NCBI GenBank assembly: GCA_025201345.1
Contig: JAIXMG010000021.1
Coordinates: 124,001 to 188,000, forward strand
Source: Thamnidium elegans
Lineage: Eukaryota; Mucoromycota; Mucoromycetes; Mucorales; Mucoraceae
DNA: 64,000 nucleotides
Reading direction: 5' to 3'
Shown here: positions 11,859 to 24,867 of the stretch, piece by piece
Numbering within the stretch: position 1 is the first letter of the stretch
Layout of the letters: each line of letters starts with the position of its first letter
Notes under the pieces: generated by a model
What the model saw: only the letters and a program-made list of their open reading frames with translations
The model's database searches: none
Told to the model about the DNA's origin: nothing
Made by a program: the position numbers and the translations under genes

Positions 11859-12591
11859 ACACAAAAATCAATTTTTTTTAAAAAAAAATGGGTCTTACCT
11901 AATGAAAGGGGATTCTATGGCCGAACGGCATTGAACCGCGGCAAATGAAACTTTTCTAAGTTTCCTCGTTATATATCTTGCTTAAGCCTAGCAGTAGTGT
12001 TAAAGATCATAAAACAAAACTAAAAAATATTAGCATAAACGTATTATCCCGATAATTGTTATATCATGCCATACCAGTCAACCAGAATCAATGCCCACTG
12101 GGCACTGGGGGAACAGTCTCAATGAGTAAATCTTCATGATATATTGTTCTAAAAAGAGCGGTAAAAAGTAAATGTAAGCTCGATGGGATTTTCATAGTGC
12201 GTTATATTTTATGAAATTTATATTTAAATATATTACCTATAAGATCTAAAACACTCTTTCGTAACGGAAACCATATACCAGACTTAAAGGACGACGCCAG
12301 AGTTAGCTATTTGGAAACTTGTAGTAGGACGAGACTATACGTAATAAAAAAAAATTATTCAAAAATAATATATCAATATTTATGTGAGATTATTTTACCT
12401 TTGTGATGAATAAGAGTAGACGATATTTTTGCATAGATTAATGAGTTGTATGCTCGCGCTAAACCTTGGCATCTGTAAAAACCTTTCGTGAGGAAAAGAT
12501 TACCGAAGAGTAGCAATAACTCGAGAATATAATCACATCCGTTGGCACCAAAAAAAAAAACCATAAAAACATTACTAGCACCATTCAGAGT

Positions 12592-12675
12592 TCAAGCAGA
12601 GTAAGAGTCCAACCGAAGTAAGCGTCCAACTAGAGTGAGCGTCCAACCAGAGCAACAGTTTAAGCAGAGTAAGAA
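12592..12675. repeat. Degenerate 17-bp tandem repeat, about five copies
   Basis: Successive units start at about 12592, 12608, 12625, 12642 and 12659, with a consensus near TCCAACCAGAGTAAGCG. Further decayed sequence (CAGAG motifs) extends to both sides, roughly 12583-12690. It is not in a recognisable coding frame. Confidence 0.75.
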
Positions 12676-12957
12676 TTTTTTAATCAGAGCCATGTACTTC
12701 TATAAAATATATAAATAAAATTGAGTATCATTATGAAAACTATCATTTTTACGCATGAAACTGATACTTCCTTCTTTTTTCTTGCTTGATATAGGACTTA
12801 TTAATATCAGGAAGCTTTTCAATTAAGTAAGAGAAAAAAAAGTAAAGAAGAAAGAAACAATTAGAAAGAAAATAAGGATACATTTATACTTTTGTGATAT
12901 GATTTATTCAGTTGTCAATTACTGACATACTTGTATTTCTTAAAGTTTTGGCTGTTG

Positions 12958-13309
12958 AATTGAGTTTGAAGCTATCGACGAGGAAGTACTTCCTTTATTG
13001 ATAGAACAAGCCGAAGATAGTCAAAACGAAAACGAAGTGATTTACAAGGTAAAATTATTTACTACAGACGATATTATCTATAATGTCAGTGTCGTTGAAG
13101 ACAAAATGAAGGTCTGCAACTGTCCCGATTTTACTTGGAATAACATAGCTTTCGAGCACATGTATCTCTTGAAAAAATATAACAGAAATATTGCTATTTT
13201 TGTTATTTCAACAAATTTGCCTACTCCTGAGGTATTTATTGATAATACTCGAACCAAACAACAACAACAGCAACAACAATCAACCTGTCAACCAAAATTC
13301 CAGACGTAG
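12958..13309 (+). pseudogene. SWIM-type zinc-finger protein relic
   Basis: An open stretch starts after a possible acceptor at about 12966 (FEAIDEEVLPLLIEQAED) and continues to a stop at 13309. No ATG opens this frame. It contains a SWIM-like segment, VCNCPDFTWNNIAFEHMYLLKK. The CxC pair and the His are present, but the third ligand expected just before the His is replaced (FEH where CKH is usual), so zinc binding looks lost. A Gln run and a frame break follow. SWIM domains of this form often accompany MULE-type transposases in fungi. I read this as a decayed fragment, though a small expressed gene is possible. Confidence 0.45.
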
Positions 13310-13826
13310 ACAGCCCTATTCTTTATTACCAATGAAAAGCTTTATACACTTTATTGAGACTCACATTAACTCCTTCCTCTTTCTGTACAACATTTCCCTT
13401 TAGTTTTAACGGTTTTCTTAGAGACCACAACTCTGATTAACTCGGACCACGGGTATGTTCATAGGGTAGCTTTGGATTAGGTGCCCCGTGGCCCTAAAAT
13501 GGCTCCTTCCTTTTTCTTTATATTTCTCTATTTTATGACATATATTCTACGTTATATCTTTTTTTAAAATTCTATTGATACTTTTCTTTTCGTAGACTAT
13601 ATTCGTATCGAATATTCTTCTATTTTTTTTTTTTACAAACCTAATTAACCTATTATTAAAAGAGAAATATAGTAAAATACGAAGAACAGCAGGAATACTA
13701 AGCAGAAAAGAATAGGTTTATGTATTTTATCGTGTGTAAAAGCAGTATAAAATGAGAATCGTTAATATCGATTAAATAACTTTGACCTTTGTCACGGCCT
13801 TTTTTCTCTATAACTCAGCTTATTAT

Positions 13827-13846
13827 GTGGCGAAATAGGGAGGTTC
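13827..13846 (+). promoter_or_regulatory. Candidate promoter element upstream of NDUFS8
   Basis: It reads GTGGCGAAATAGGGAGGTTC and continues CACCCC. It matches 19 of 20 positions with the element at 11815-11834 upstream of uS5m, 161-180 bases before the NDUFS8 ATG and in the sense orientation. A CRE-like TGACGTCA follows at 13860-13867. Confidence 0.5.
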
Positions 13847-13859
13847 CACCCCCAGACCG

Positions 13860-13867
13860 TGACGTCA
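13860..13867. promoter_or_regulatory. Palindromic CRE-like site TGACGTCA
   Basis: A perfect ATF/CREB-type palindrome about 140 bases before the NDUFS8 ATG. It pairs with the same site at 11851-11858 upstream of uS5m. Confidence 0.45.
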
Positions 13868-14006
13868 GCTTGTCAATATCGAACTTGGGTTTTGAAAGTA
13901 AAAAAAAAAAAAAATTATTTCGCCTCAAGTAGGATTCTTCTCCCTTTCCCCCACTCTATATATACTCTCCCCCCACTCTCTGTTTTTTTAATTTAAAAAA
14001 AACATA

Positions 14007-14998
<992 letters not shown>

Positions 14999-15086
14999 AT
15001 TATATTAAAGAAGTAATAATAATAAAAAAAAAAGTTGTTTGTAATAAATTCTATTTCCCTCTTTATTCCTTTTTTATTTTATTTTA

Positions 15087-15697
15087 TTATAATACATTGT
15101 TCTTTACAAATTCCTTAGCAGCATTTAATCCACGTTCGTGATATACAGCACCTACAATAGCTTCAAGTGTCTTTGCTTTAACAGCAGGTGAAATAACAGC
15201 TTGAGGCTAAAAAAAAGAATTAGTTTTTGACAGGTCCAAACAATTTAAATATCTTACCAAATGACATTGAACACCAGCTTCTAAACCTAAAGCATCAAAT
15301 TTAGCAGCTAAATAAGCAGGTTCGGATACTTTGACAATAGCATTCTTTAACTCGTCAATATTCTTCTTGCTCATGTTGGCTTCAAGAGCAAAGAATTCAA
15401 GGGAGCGACGTCCGACATAGTGAAGACGTTCATTGGAAGGAACTTTACCGTGTTTGAAAGATTTATGTGTTAATGCTTGAGTCAAGACATTGGGTGATAA
15501 GTTGAGTTGCTCAGCTACTGACTTGGTATTAAAAGAAGGTGAAGCTGCCTTTTCGTTGAATAAGGCACGTGTAAGGTGAATAGAACGACGTTGAACTATA
15601 TTTTGTGTGTGTGTGTGTGTGTGTGTGTTAGTCTAACTCATTTCATTACATTTATTTTTTTATTCTTACCAGCCATGAGCTTTAAAGTGTTGTTCAT
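15087..15697 (-). CDS. MRPL15: Mitochondrial large-subunit ribosomal protein mL57 (RNase III-like fold)
   Basis: Fungal mitoribosomal protein related to RNase III but not expected to be catalytic. The start is the ATG at 15697 (MNNTLKLMA), followed by an intron holding a (GT)12 microsatellite (15605-15628). The second exon reads VQRRSIHLTRALFNEKAAS, a likely presequence. The RNase III-like signature follows: TQALTHKSFKHGKVPSNERL then HYVGRRSLEFFALEA. After a second intron the protein ends LEAIVGAVYHERGLNAAKEF and stops at 15087. The usual catalytic acidic residues of RNase III are not conserved (GRRSLEF where GDAVLE would be). mL44 is the alternative member of this fold; the short length favours mL57. 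Confidence 0.82.
15605..15628. repeat. (GT)12 microsatellite in the mL57 intron
   Basis: Twelve uninterrupted GT units on the plus strand lie within the first intron of the mL57 gene, close to its acceptor. Confidence 0.9.
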
Positions 15698-15992
15698 TTT
15701 ATGTGCAGGTGTATGTAAAAAAAGAAGAAAAAAATATAATCAGCTGGGGTAAAATTCTATACAAGGCCCAAGTGGCTTGTCTTCAATAGCACAGCAGCTT
15801 AACATTCTTCAACCGCCGATTGAAACACCAATAAAAAAAGTTTAAAAAAAAACAATAATAAAAACGCGTACATAACTCTGTTTTCTCTCTTTCTCTGTCA
15901 CTCACACTCTCACTCTCACTCTCACCTATTTTTTTTTCGTACCTTATTTAATATTTAAACAAAAAGGAACAAAAAAAAAAAAAAAAAAAGCC

Positions 15993-18499
15993 ATGTCAGC
16001 ACCTAAAATACCAAAAGTAGATTTAGAATACTACGAACAACCAAAGACTATTGGTTTCTTTGAAACGATTATCAATGCGTTACGTGTCGATTTAGATAAA
16101 GAAGGAGCAGATACAAGTTTTACTTCACCTGACTTGTCTTATTTCATAGCCCACTTTCAAAAATTCCAACTTGAACATCTTGGTAAAGAAGCAGCAGATA
16201 AAGCAAAACGACATCGTAAAACTATTGAAGCAGGAGTACCTTTTTCTTTGTTCAGTGTCAATCAATTATCCACTAGTTCTTCTCTGTATGTTATTTTGAA
16301 AGCTGCGTATAAATTTAAATCGGATAATGGTATCAAAGATTGGAGGTTTGAAGCTGAAGAAGAAGTACCTACTTATTTAAGAATGACGCTCGTCTTAAAA
16401 CAAGCTTTAGCTGACGCTGATTTTGAAGCTAGCATTCCTTGTATTTTCTTTGACTCATCCGTAGATGAGCATCGAAAGAAAAAGATGAGTTTGTTAATTG
16501 AAGGTTTAGGAGGTAAAAAAAAAAAAAAAGGTAGTTCGTAATTATAAAATCACTAACTATTTTTTTTAATTAGGTAAAATAACGAATGAAACGACAGAAG
16601 CAACTCATATTATTTATAACGAAGAACAAGTGTTGGACCGACACCATAAAACTTGGAGAGTAATTGAAAATACGTTTGATGATCGAGTAGTTATTCATTG
16701 GGTTGGACTTCCCGATTCGTATAATACGATTGGTGCTTTCAAAGATGTTTTAAAAGATAAGGAAGATGTTGTCAGTTCAACGATACCTCAAGACCATCAA
16801 AAAGCGCCCTGGCATTTAAAGTTAAATTGGGTAGAGGACAGTGTGAAATACAATGAGTGGATGTCGCCGTTGGATTATGTTATGGTCGAACAACAAAAGA
16901 CAATGAAACCCAAAAAAAAGAAGCGAACTTTAGAAAGTGATTCAGAAGAAGGAGGTTTAAATAATAAAAAGGCCAAGACGCCAAAGGAACCGACACAAGA
17001 TGAAATTGCACTTCAGTTTATGCCTGTTCAGCAACACGAAATTATTATTCCTTCTTATGCAGCATGGTTTGATATCTCAACTATTCATTCCATTGAAACT
17101 CGCGGATTACCTGAATTCTTTAACAACAAAAACAAGTCTAAAAATCCTTCGGTTTATAAAGAATATCGTGATTTTATGATCAACACGTATCGATTAAATC
17201 CGTTGGAATATTTAACTGTTACAGCTTGTAGAAGAAATATGACGGGTGATGTATGTGCTATTATTCGCGTCCATGCGTTTTTAGAACAATGGGGTTTAAT
17301 TAATTATCAGGTTTATAGTACATATTTCATTTTTTTAAAAAAAAGTAAGCTAATTTTTATTATTTATTTAGATGGATCCTACTGCTAAACCTACAGCTAT
17401 TGGTCCTCCCTTTGAAGGTCAAGTTAAAATTATTGCAGAATTACCTCCCGGATTAAATAAGTATGCTAGTGAACAAGTAAATGATACTGCAAAAGTGAAG
17501 GAAAATACAACAACAGCGACAACAATAAAAGAAACATCACCACCACCTACAACAACATCACTACCTACACCTCCATCGTCATCATCAACAACATCACAAC
17601 CCTCAATAGATATGAATTTAGATTTACGAGCTGATATTTATGAAGCTACCACCAAACCGTGTAAAACCTGTGATAAAAGAGTAGAAGAAGGTTATGGTAA
17701 CGGTAAGAAGTTTATTTGTAAAGCATGTTATGAGACGGAAGAATCGAAGCAAGATTATAAAAGACAAGAAGCTGTTGAACAGTGGACAGAACAAGAGAAA
17801 CTTTTATTGTTGGAAGGATTAGAAATGTTTCCTACGGATTGGGATGCAATTGCTCAACATGTGTCTAGTAAAACACGCGATGAATGTATCCTTCACTATC
17901 TCAAATTACCAACTGCTGATCCACGTATTGATCCTCAAGTAAAGAAATTGGGTTTATTAAATTTTGATCAAAAGGAACAAGTTGATAATCCCATCATGTC
18001 TGTTGTTGCTTTCCTTGCGTCTCATGTCAATCCAAAGGTTGCAGCTTCTTCTATTCATCAATCTGAAGATCAATCCACAAGCAACACGGAAATGGATCAT
18101 GAATCTGAGCAATTAGAAGCTACATATAATCTTATTCGTACCAAAATTTCCAACTTTAATTCACGTATGGATGATTTTGAAGAAATCGAAGCACTTGTAA
18201 ATGAACAACGTAGAGATTTAGAAAAGGAAAGGTTTTTAATTCGTCAGGATCATTTATCTATACGTAACCAAATGGATCATATTTATCATATTATGTTTCA
18301 ACGTAGACAAGCTAAACTTTTAGAGGAACAACAGAAAAAGGCGGCCGAGGAAGATACTATGCCTGATGATGTCTTGATAAAGTTACCTAATGATCCAATG
18401 ACACCTGAAGAAAAAGATTATCAAGATAATTTAAGAGTAAGATACCCAACACAGTATTTACAAAGACAACATCAATTAGCTGCTGCCAGAAATTCATAA
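15993..18499 (+). CDS. SWI3/RSC8/SMARCC-type chromatin-remodelling subunit
   Basis: Scaffold subunit of SWI/SNF or RSC remodellers in the nucleus. Three exons (15993-16512, 16574-17310, 17372-18499) give 794 residues. The N-terminal SMARCC region shows [19 protein letters not shown] and, after the first intron, [20 protein letters not shown] (BRCT-like). The SWIRM domain at about residues 325-410 has [19 protein letters not shown] and [21 protein letters not shown] CxxC...CxxC zinc module ([13 protein letters not shown]...FICKAC) comes next. The SANT domain ([20 protein letters not shown], then [20 protein letters not shown]) and a C-terminal leucine-zipper-like coiled coil follow. This domain order matches SMARCC/Swi3; I cannot tell which remodeller it serves. 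The start ATG follows a long A-run leader. Confidence 0.95.
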
Positions 18500-18614
18500 A
18501 AATAATGAAAAATAATATATATATATATATATATAAAAACAAACACACACCCTCTCTTTATACAGTGTATGCCCCGTTTTCTCTTCTTTTTTTTTCTTTT
18601 TTTTTTAATAACTA

Positions 18615-19812
18615 TTATTTATCTAATTTACTATAAAAGTTGCTACGCTTCAATTCCATAGCAGTTTTATAAGGTGCTGTAATAGGAGGTTGTAATGGAT
18701 CCAATTGTTTGTAAGATGATGTTAAAGGATAAGTTCTATCAGCATCATAACCGCTACGAAAAAAATAAATAATAATTAGCATTTAGTTCTCTATTCAAAA
18801 TAAAATAAAACTTACTTCAAGTCACCACAGGCAATAAAAGGAACAATGGTTCTATTGGGGCCTGTTAATTCATTCATACTATCATACTGTAAATCTAAAA
18901 GAGGGTTGGCCATCGTAGGTGTGTAATCAGCAGGTGGTTGATATCCTTGACAGACAATAAATGCCTCTATACTAGAGTTACGAGAACTTCTAGGTTTGCT
19001 ACAAGTCACGGTAGGGAAAAATATCTTTAACTGACTATAGAGTAATGTAATGTCTTTGCCGCGGAAAATCTTGGCGACAAATGTTCCTCCAGGTCGAAGT
19101 ACGTGTGTTGTAATGTTTAAAGCAGCGAGTAATAATTGCGCTTGAATATATTCGTCCATATCGTGAAGACCAGTAACTATTATAGATATTTAGTTTTTTT
19201 TTATTTATTTTTTTCCGTGTAGTGTTTATATATATGTAATTACCGTCAGGTGCACCATCGCAAATAACAATATCAGCCATACCACCATCGAAGTATGAAA
19301 TAATCTTTTCGGCAGTTGACTTTTTAGTAATATCACCTTGAAGTTGAATAACGCCGTCTAAAGGAGCCTGCGTATAACATTAGTCCCCCCTTTTTTTTTC
19401 TCGTTTACTTTTTTTATAAATGTATACCATAGCTTGTAAATCGACAGCGACAATCTTTGGCTCGGGCTCCTCAGGTGTTTGCTTATGGTTTTCACTGTTA
19501 TACTGTTAATATCAAATCCTTCTCCCTCCCTTTTTTTTTCTTGTTTACCTTAAACGCTTTGAAAGGACTTGAGACCAACTACCAGGAGCAGCGCAAAGAT
19601 CAACAGCTCTTTGAACACCTTGTAAAAAGTTGAACTCTTCATCTAGTTGCAATAACTTGAATGCACTTCTAGCACGCCAACCTTCTTCTTTGGCAAGACG
19701 ATAATACTAGTTTGGTAATGTTGAGTATACGTTTTTTTTTTTATAAAAAAAAAGTGGTGTAAAACGGTCATTGACTTACCACATCTCTTTTATCTTTGGA
19801 CGATTTACCCAT
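18615..19812 (-). CDS. TRM7: tRNA (cytidine32/guanosine34-2'-O)-methyltransferase TRM7 (FtsJ family)
   Basis: SAM-dependent 2'-O-methyltransferase that modifies positions 32 and 34 of the anticodon loop of tRNA-Phe and others, in the cytosol with Trm732 or Trm734. The ATG at 19812 opens [11 protein letters not shown], then after an intron [20 protein letters not shown], the family signature with the catalytic Lys. The SAM motif [15 protein letters not shown] and the motif [20 protein letters not shown] (catalytic Asp) are intact. [11 protein letters not shown] supplies the second catalytic Lys and [12 protein letters not shown] the Glu. Several short introns are present and the protein ends at 18615. 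TRM7 and TYW3 both act on the tRNA-Phe anticodon loop but lie 14 kb apart, so no linkage is implied. Confidence 0.96.
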
Positions 19813-19928
19813 TGACAGCTATACAACAATGAAAAAAAATGAAAAAGGAAAAAAAAAAAAAAATTCAAAAAAAGGAAGTCATGAATTTTTATTATTATTA
19901 TTTTTTTTTTTACAGGTGATGAAAAGGG

Positions 19929-20433
19929 TTATAATTCTTCTTTCTCAGGAGGAGGACCACAAGGTTGAAGCATTTTCTATAAGTTTCGAATTAAAATATG
20001 GTCTTTAAAGGCATACTAAAGTATTTTTTTTTTACCTCTAATAAATTAAGTTTAACACGAGCTTTACATTCGTTTTCTGCAACAGACATGTAAGAAAGTA
20101 AACAATTATGACCGGCGAAGGATGCAAGTGAATCTCTGTATTGATTGGTAGCCCATTCACTAGTGTATGTTATATCAGTATCTTAAAGCAGAGTGAGATA
20201 GATAGAAAGAAAAAGAAGGGGTTTCCCCCACTTACTGTTTAATAGTATCGGCATGTCCTGTTCCTACATATTTTGATTGCACTAGAAAAAAAAAACGATT
20301 AATATATTACTTTTGTTTAACTGTTGAAAGTTTTATTTTACAATGCTCAATTTGACTATTAATGTTAAGACGATCCTATTGAAAGATAGTTTAGTTTTTA
20401 TTTTTATTTTTATAAAACTATATTACGTACCAT
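19929..20433 (-). CDS. SF3B5: Splicing factor 3b 10 kDa subunit (SF3B5/Ysf3)
   Basis: Smallest core subunit of SF3b in U2 snRNP, bound to SF3B1 and needed for branch-site recognition. Four introns are inferred. The first lies directly after the start codon: ATG at 20433-20431, then donor GTACGTAA. The joined protein is 84 residues: MDRLNINSQIEH, LQSKYVGTGHADTIKH, then EWATNQYRDSLASFAGHNCL, AENECKARVKLNLLE and KMLQPCGPPPEKEEL. This tracks human SF3B5 (86 residues) along its whole length. The last exon ends at 19929, 117 bases upstream of the TRM7 start. Intron density is very high for such a short gene. Confidence 0.93.
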
Positions 20434-21101
20434 ATTGTAAAGAAAGAGAGAGACGGGGAGAAAAACCCCTCTGTTTGAATAAGTAGAAATCAAGTCGGTG
20501 ACTGCGGCAAAAACTATAAGCCAATGAAAGGCTTGATTATGCACTCACACGCCATCAAAAAAGTAAGTTGCAAACTAATAAAGGTGTTGTCTTATATATC
20601 AGAAGTAATCGTGCAGAAGAAAAGCCGCGTTTGATATGGTTATACCGCTGAACACACTCTTCCCGAATAGAAAGTGTCAGTGCAGCATAAAGGATGTTGT
20701 TGGATAATTACTCTTTTTGAGCTGCAGCAATGGCTTTGTTCGAGTAGAGGATTGCTTTATAAGGACTGCTCAAGTAAAAAAAGTCTCGGTTGTTGACAGT
20801 GTATAAGCCAACGCGTATTTTTTTTTTATTGCCATAAATAAAAACATGTATTTTTTTTATTTTTTTTTACTGCGGTCACCTTCTTTTTTCTTTCTCTCTC
20901 ACTTTTATTATTATTGTTATTTCCGTTTTTTTCTTTTACTGCGAGAAAGAAAGAAAAAAAAAAGAGTTGATAGTTGTTTAAAATCTATTAAAGCATAAAG
21001 AAACCAGTAAAAAAAAAAAGGAGGGGAACATACATATTTTGACTTTAGCATACAGAAAGGAACAAATAAAAGTTTCTAAAAGAGTAGTAAAGAGAAAGCC
21101 G
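20434..21101. other. Divergent promoter region between SF3B5 and the next gene
   Basis: About 670 bases separating two divergently transcribed genes. I see several poly-T and poly-A runs and no credible ORF. A TTG-initiated extension of the downstream gene into 21039 is open, but the first ATG is at 21102. Confidence 0.5.
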
Positions 21102-22710
21102 ATGGGTCAAACGGTAGGAGGATATACGAGGAGTCGTAGGCGAGACTCGTTTAGTAGTTGTGTCAGTAACTTTGATAGTGCAACCAGCATAGAAAGCAAA
21201 AAAGCGAACACAACAAGCAGTACTGAAGACGACGTCACTCCGCAAAGTTTATTCCCATATACGACTTCCGCAAACTCCCCTTTGAATTCTGATGAACGTT
21301 CCATGTCTTCCTCCATTATTGAAACGAGTTCAGAAGAAAAGGGTACTCAGCATGTCGCAGGTAACCAAAGTTAGTTTTGTAAAAAAAAAATAAGACTCAT
21401 CTTGGATAATATTAAAAGGATTAACCTCTCTTTTTTTTTGTTGTTCATCTTGCGTAGGACTTGCTTCAAAGATAATACCAAAAAGAGCTTGGTCAGGATA
21501 CCATTTATTTCAACTAACGAATATGAGAGGTGAACGTATTCATAGCTCACCAAGAGTGATAAGGTCACCCAAGATTCGACCAAAGTTAAATACAATGGAT
21601 TCACCAAATACGAATACAGGGGAAGAGGATATTGATCAGCTTATAACTATGATGAAAAATCATAAAGTATCAGATGATTCTCCATTTGACTTTAACTTTA
21701 ATAACAAACCGCTCACTCCACAACCTTCTCCACAACCTATTCCTGCTACTACAACAACAACAACAACAACATTCACTCCTTCTTCGGAATTCAAATTCTC
21801 ATTCTCTGCAAATATACCTCCTACTACTGCGACTAGTAATACACCAGGAACAGCTTTTACTGCTAATAATACTACTAACGAACCAAATTATATAAAAGTA
21901 CGTGAGATATATAGAGAAGTGGATAGAGAAGAAGATGAGGATGAAGAAGAAGAGGAAGAGGAAGAACAAGAAGAACAAGAAGAACCAAAACCAGAACAAG
22001 ATCAAAAACGATATGATCCTCATTTAAATCATCGCAAGATATTACCTTTACCGAAACCTCGATTAAAGAAATGCAGCAATATACCAACAACAACCGTAAT
22101 TAATAATAATAATCATACTACCACTACTACCACTACTACTTTAACCGAGACAACTATACCAGATACAACGAATTTGGATAATAATAAGAGTATCAATAAC
22201 TTAGATGATCAAAAACCAGATAATAATAAGAGAAAGGAAAGGAATTGGAAAGATAATTTTACAAGTCATTCTATGATACCAATACCAGCAGCCGAGTTAA
22301 ATAAAACGGGAATTAAAAAAGCAGAAAAAGCACCAACGGTACCAGTAGCACCAGTAGCAGTGGTGGTAGTAGAGAAAAAAGCAGCTAGGAAAAAGAAGGG
22401 TAAAGGATTAGTGGAAGATTCTTCAACGAAACAAAAAAAGAAGACAAAGACAAAGAGCAGACAAAAGAATAAAGAAGATATTGCACCAGGCGGATTTTTA
22501 TCTTCTGATATTAATTTATTTCAAAATCCTATTCCTGATGATTGGATTTGTTTGTTCTGTCAGTACGATATCTTATTTAGTGGGTTAACTGAAGCACGAA
22601 AGAAGAATGGATATTATCGTAGGAAGAAGGAAAGATCAAGGAGAGCAAGAGAGGCTGAATTAAGAAGGATGGGCAGCCTTTGTTATTCTGATGTTGAACA
22701 CGATACATAA
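21102..22710 (+). CDS. Unrecognised basic, low-complexity protein with conserved-looking C-terminal Cys motif
   Basis: Two exons (21102-21360 and 21458-22710) give 503 residues. The first in-frame ATG (21102, MGQTVGGYTRSRRRDS) was chosen. Most of the protein looks disordered: Ser/Thr-rich N-terminus, poly-Thr near 21750-21770, an acidic run of Glu near 21930-21990, Asn/Thr-rich repeats, and a Lys-rich patch (KKKTKTKSRQKNK) that could be a nuclear localisation signal. Only the C-terminus looks folded: IPDDWICLFCQYDILFSGLT with a CxxC pair, followed by the basic helix KKNGYYRRKKERSRRAREAE. A KRAWSGYHLFQLTNMRGER segment follows the intron. I do not recognise the family. A nuclear or nucleic-acid-associated role is inference from composition only. 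Confidence 0.7.
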
Positions 22711-23422
22711 GCCCTTATAGTATTCCCCCGCCACCGCCACCACCACCACCATCACCTATTGTATATTTTTTTTTCTCTTTTTTAATAAAAGATCATTATT
22801 CCCTTTTATAAGCAGGGAAATTTACAGAGTAATGAAAACGGTGTAACACTCTTTTTATTAAGCTTAGTCTGCATAATTTTTACACTGGGTGCACAGTCCA
22901 TCCCTTTCATTACAATACGCTTACATTAGCTACTTAACACTTTAGTATAGAATGTCGCACACACATTTTACAAAAAAATTAAACGAGCGTAAATAAAAAC
23001 TGAGTTTTTTTTTATTTTTATAGCAGACAAACATCTTGGAAACAGTTTAATCTAAGTTGATGGTCAATGATAGGCTGGAAGAACATCTTTATGGTGCAAT
23101 TTTATTCTTGCAGTTCTATAAACTGGAGTTCAAAGAGGAGAGTATATTATTGGCACTATAATGAGTCACAAAACGTATTATAGACTTTTTAAAAAAAAAA
23201 GATACTTGACAAGTAAGGTTACGACTTGATCAACTGTATAACAACACAAGGTGTAACTATTCTCACGGTTCGTTTTTTTTAAGCAACCGTCTGATCCTCC
23301 TTAAAAAAAAAAATTAAAAAAAAAACTAGTCACAATAAGAAAAGTTTTTTAAAATACATAATGATTTCTTTTTTGTTTAGGAATCCTTGTTTCTTTTTTT
23401 TTTAAAAAAACAATAATAAAAA
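22711..23422. other. Intergenic, spermidine synthase promoter region
   Basis: A short CCACCG/CCACCA repeat sits at about 22727-22755, just after the upstream stop. The rest is AT-rich with several poly-T and poly-A runs and no credible ORF. Confidence 0.5.
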
Positions 23423-24512
<1,090 letters not shown>

Positions 24513-24867
24513 ATGCATCTCTTTTTTTTTTCTCGTATAAATTATCGTGTGTACATATAAATTCATATAACAAATGTTACGTAGCATACATACACGTAAA
24601 AAAACCTATATAACGTCGTACACATAAAGATGTATATAACGTCTACATGTACATTTTTGATCGCTATAGAACAAAAATAAAACCTTTTTTTTTTTAAAAT
24701 CAGGAACGTCTTTTTATTTACAGGTGGACCAAAAGACGTAAAGTGTCCAACCGGTAATAGTTAGTAGAAAAAATAGTATGTAAAAATAATGAGATTGCGT
24801 TCCTGTAAGTTATATATACATTGGTATATACAAAAAATCTCTTTTTTCTCTTGAGGGGAAAACGCGC
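24513..24867. other. Convergent 3' intergenic region
   Basis: 355 bases between the 3' ends of SPE3 and the SLC35F gene. A short repeat of CATATAAAxxxTGTATATAACGTC-type words occurs around 24600-24650. No ORF or RNA gene was recognised. Confidence 0.5.

Larger units (their letters stand above)
11670..12957. other. Gene-poor intergenic region
   Basis: About 1.3 kb without a credible intact gene. It contains the uS5m promoter region with the elements at 11815-11858, the 13-bp palindrome TGCCCACTGGGCA near 12093, and the 17-bp tandem repeat at 12592-12675. A minus-strand ORF at 12373-12564 shows no family features. I saw no tRNA cloverleaf. Confidence 0.5.
13310..14006. other. Intergenic region upstream of NDUFS8
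   Basis: About 700 bases without a gene. It contains a weak hairpin (CCACGGG at 13447-13453 with CCCGTGG at 13485-13491), the NDUFS8 promoter elements at 13827-13867, and a second, inverted GGCGAAAT at 13917-13924. Confidence 0.5.

Noticed and set aside
13447..13491. CCACGGG/CCCGTGG hairpin as a possible MITE or tRNA-like gene
   Set aside because: Stem of only 7 bp, no target duplication and no cloverleaf or box motifs.
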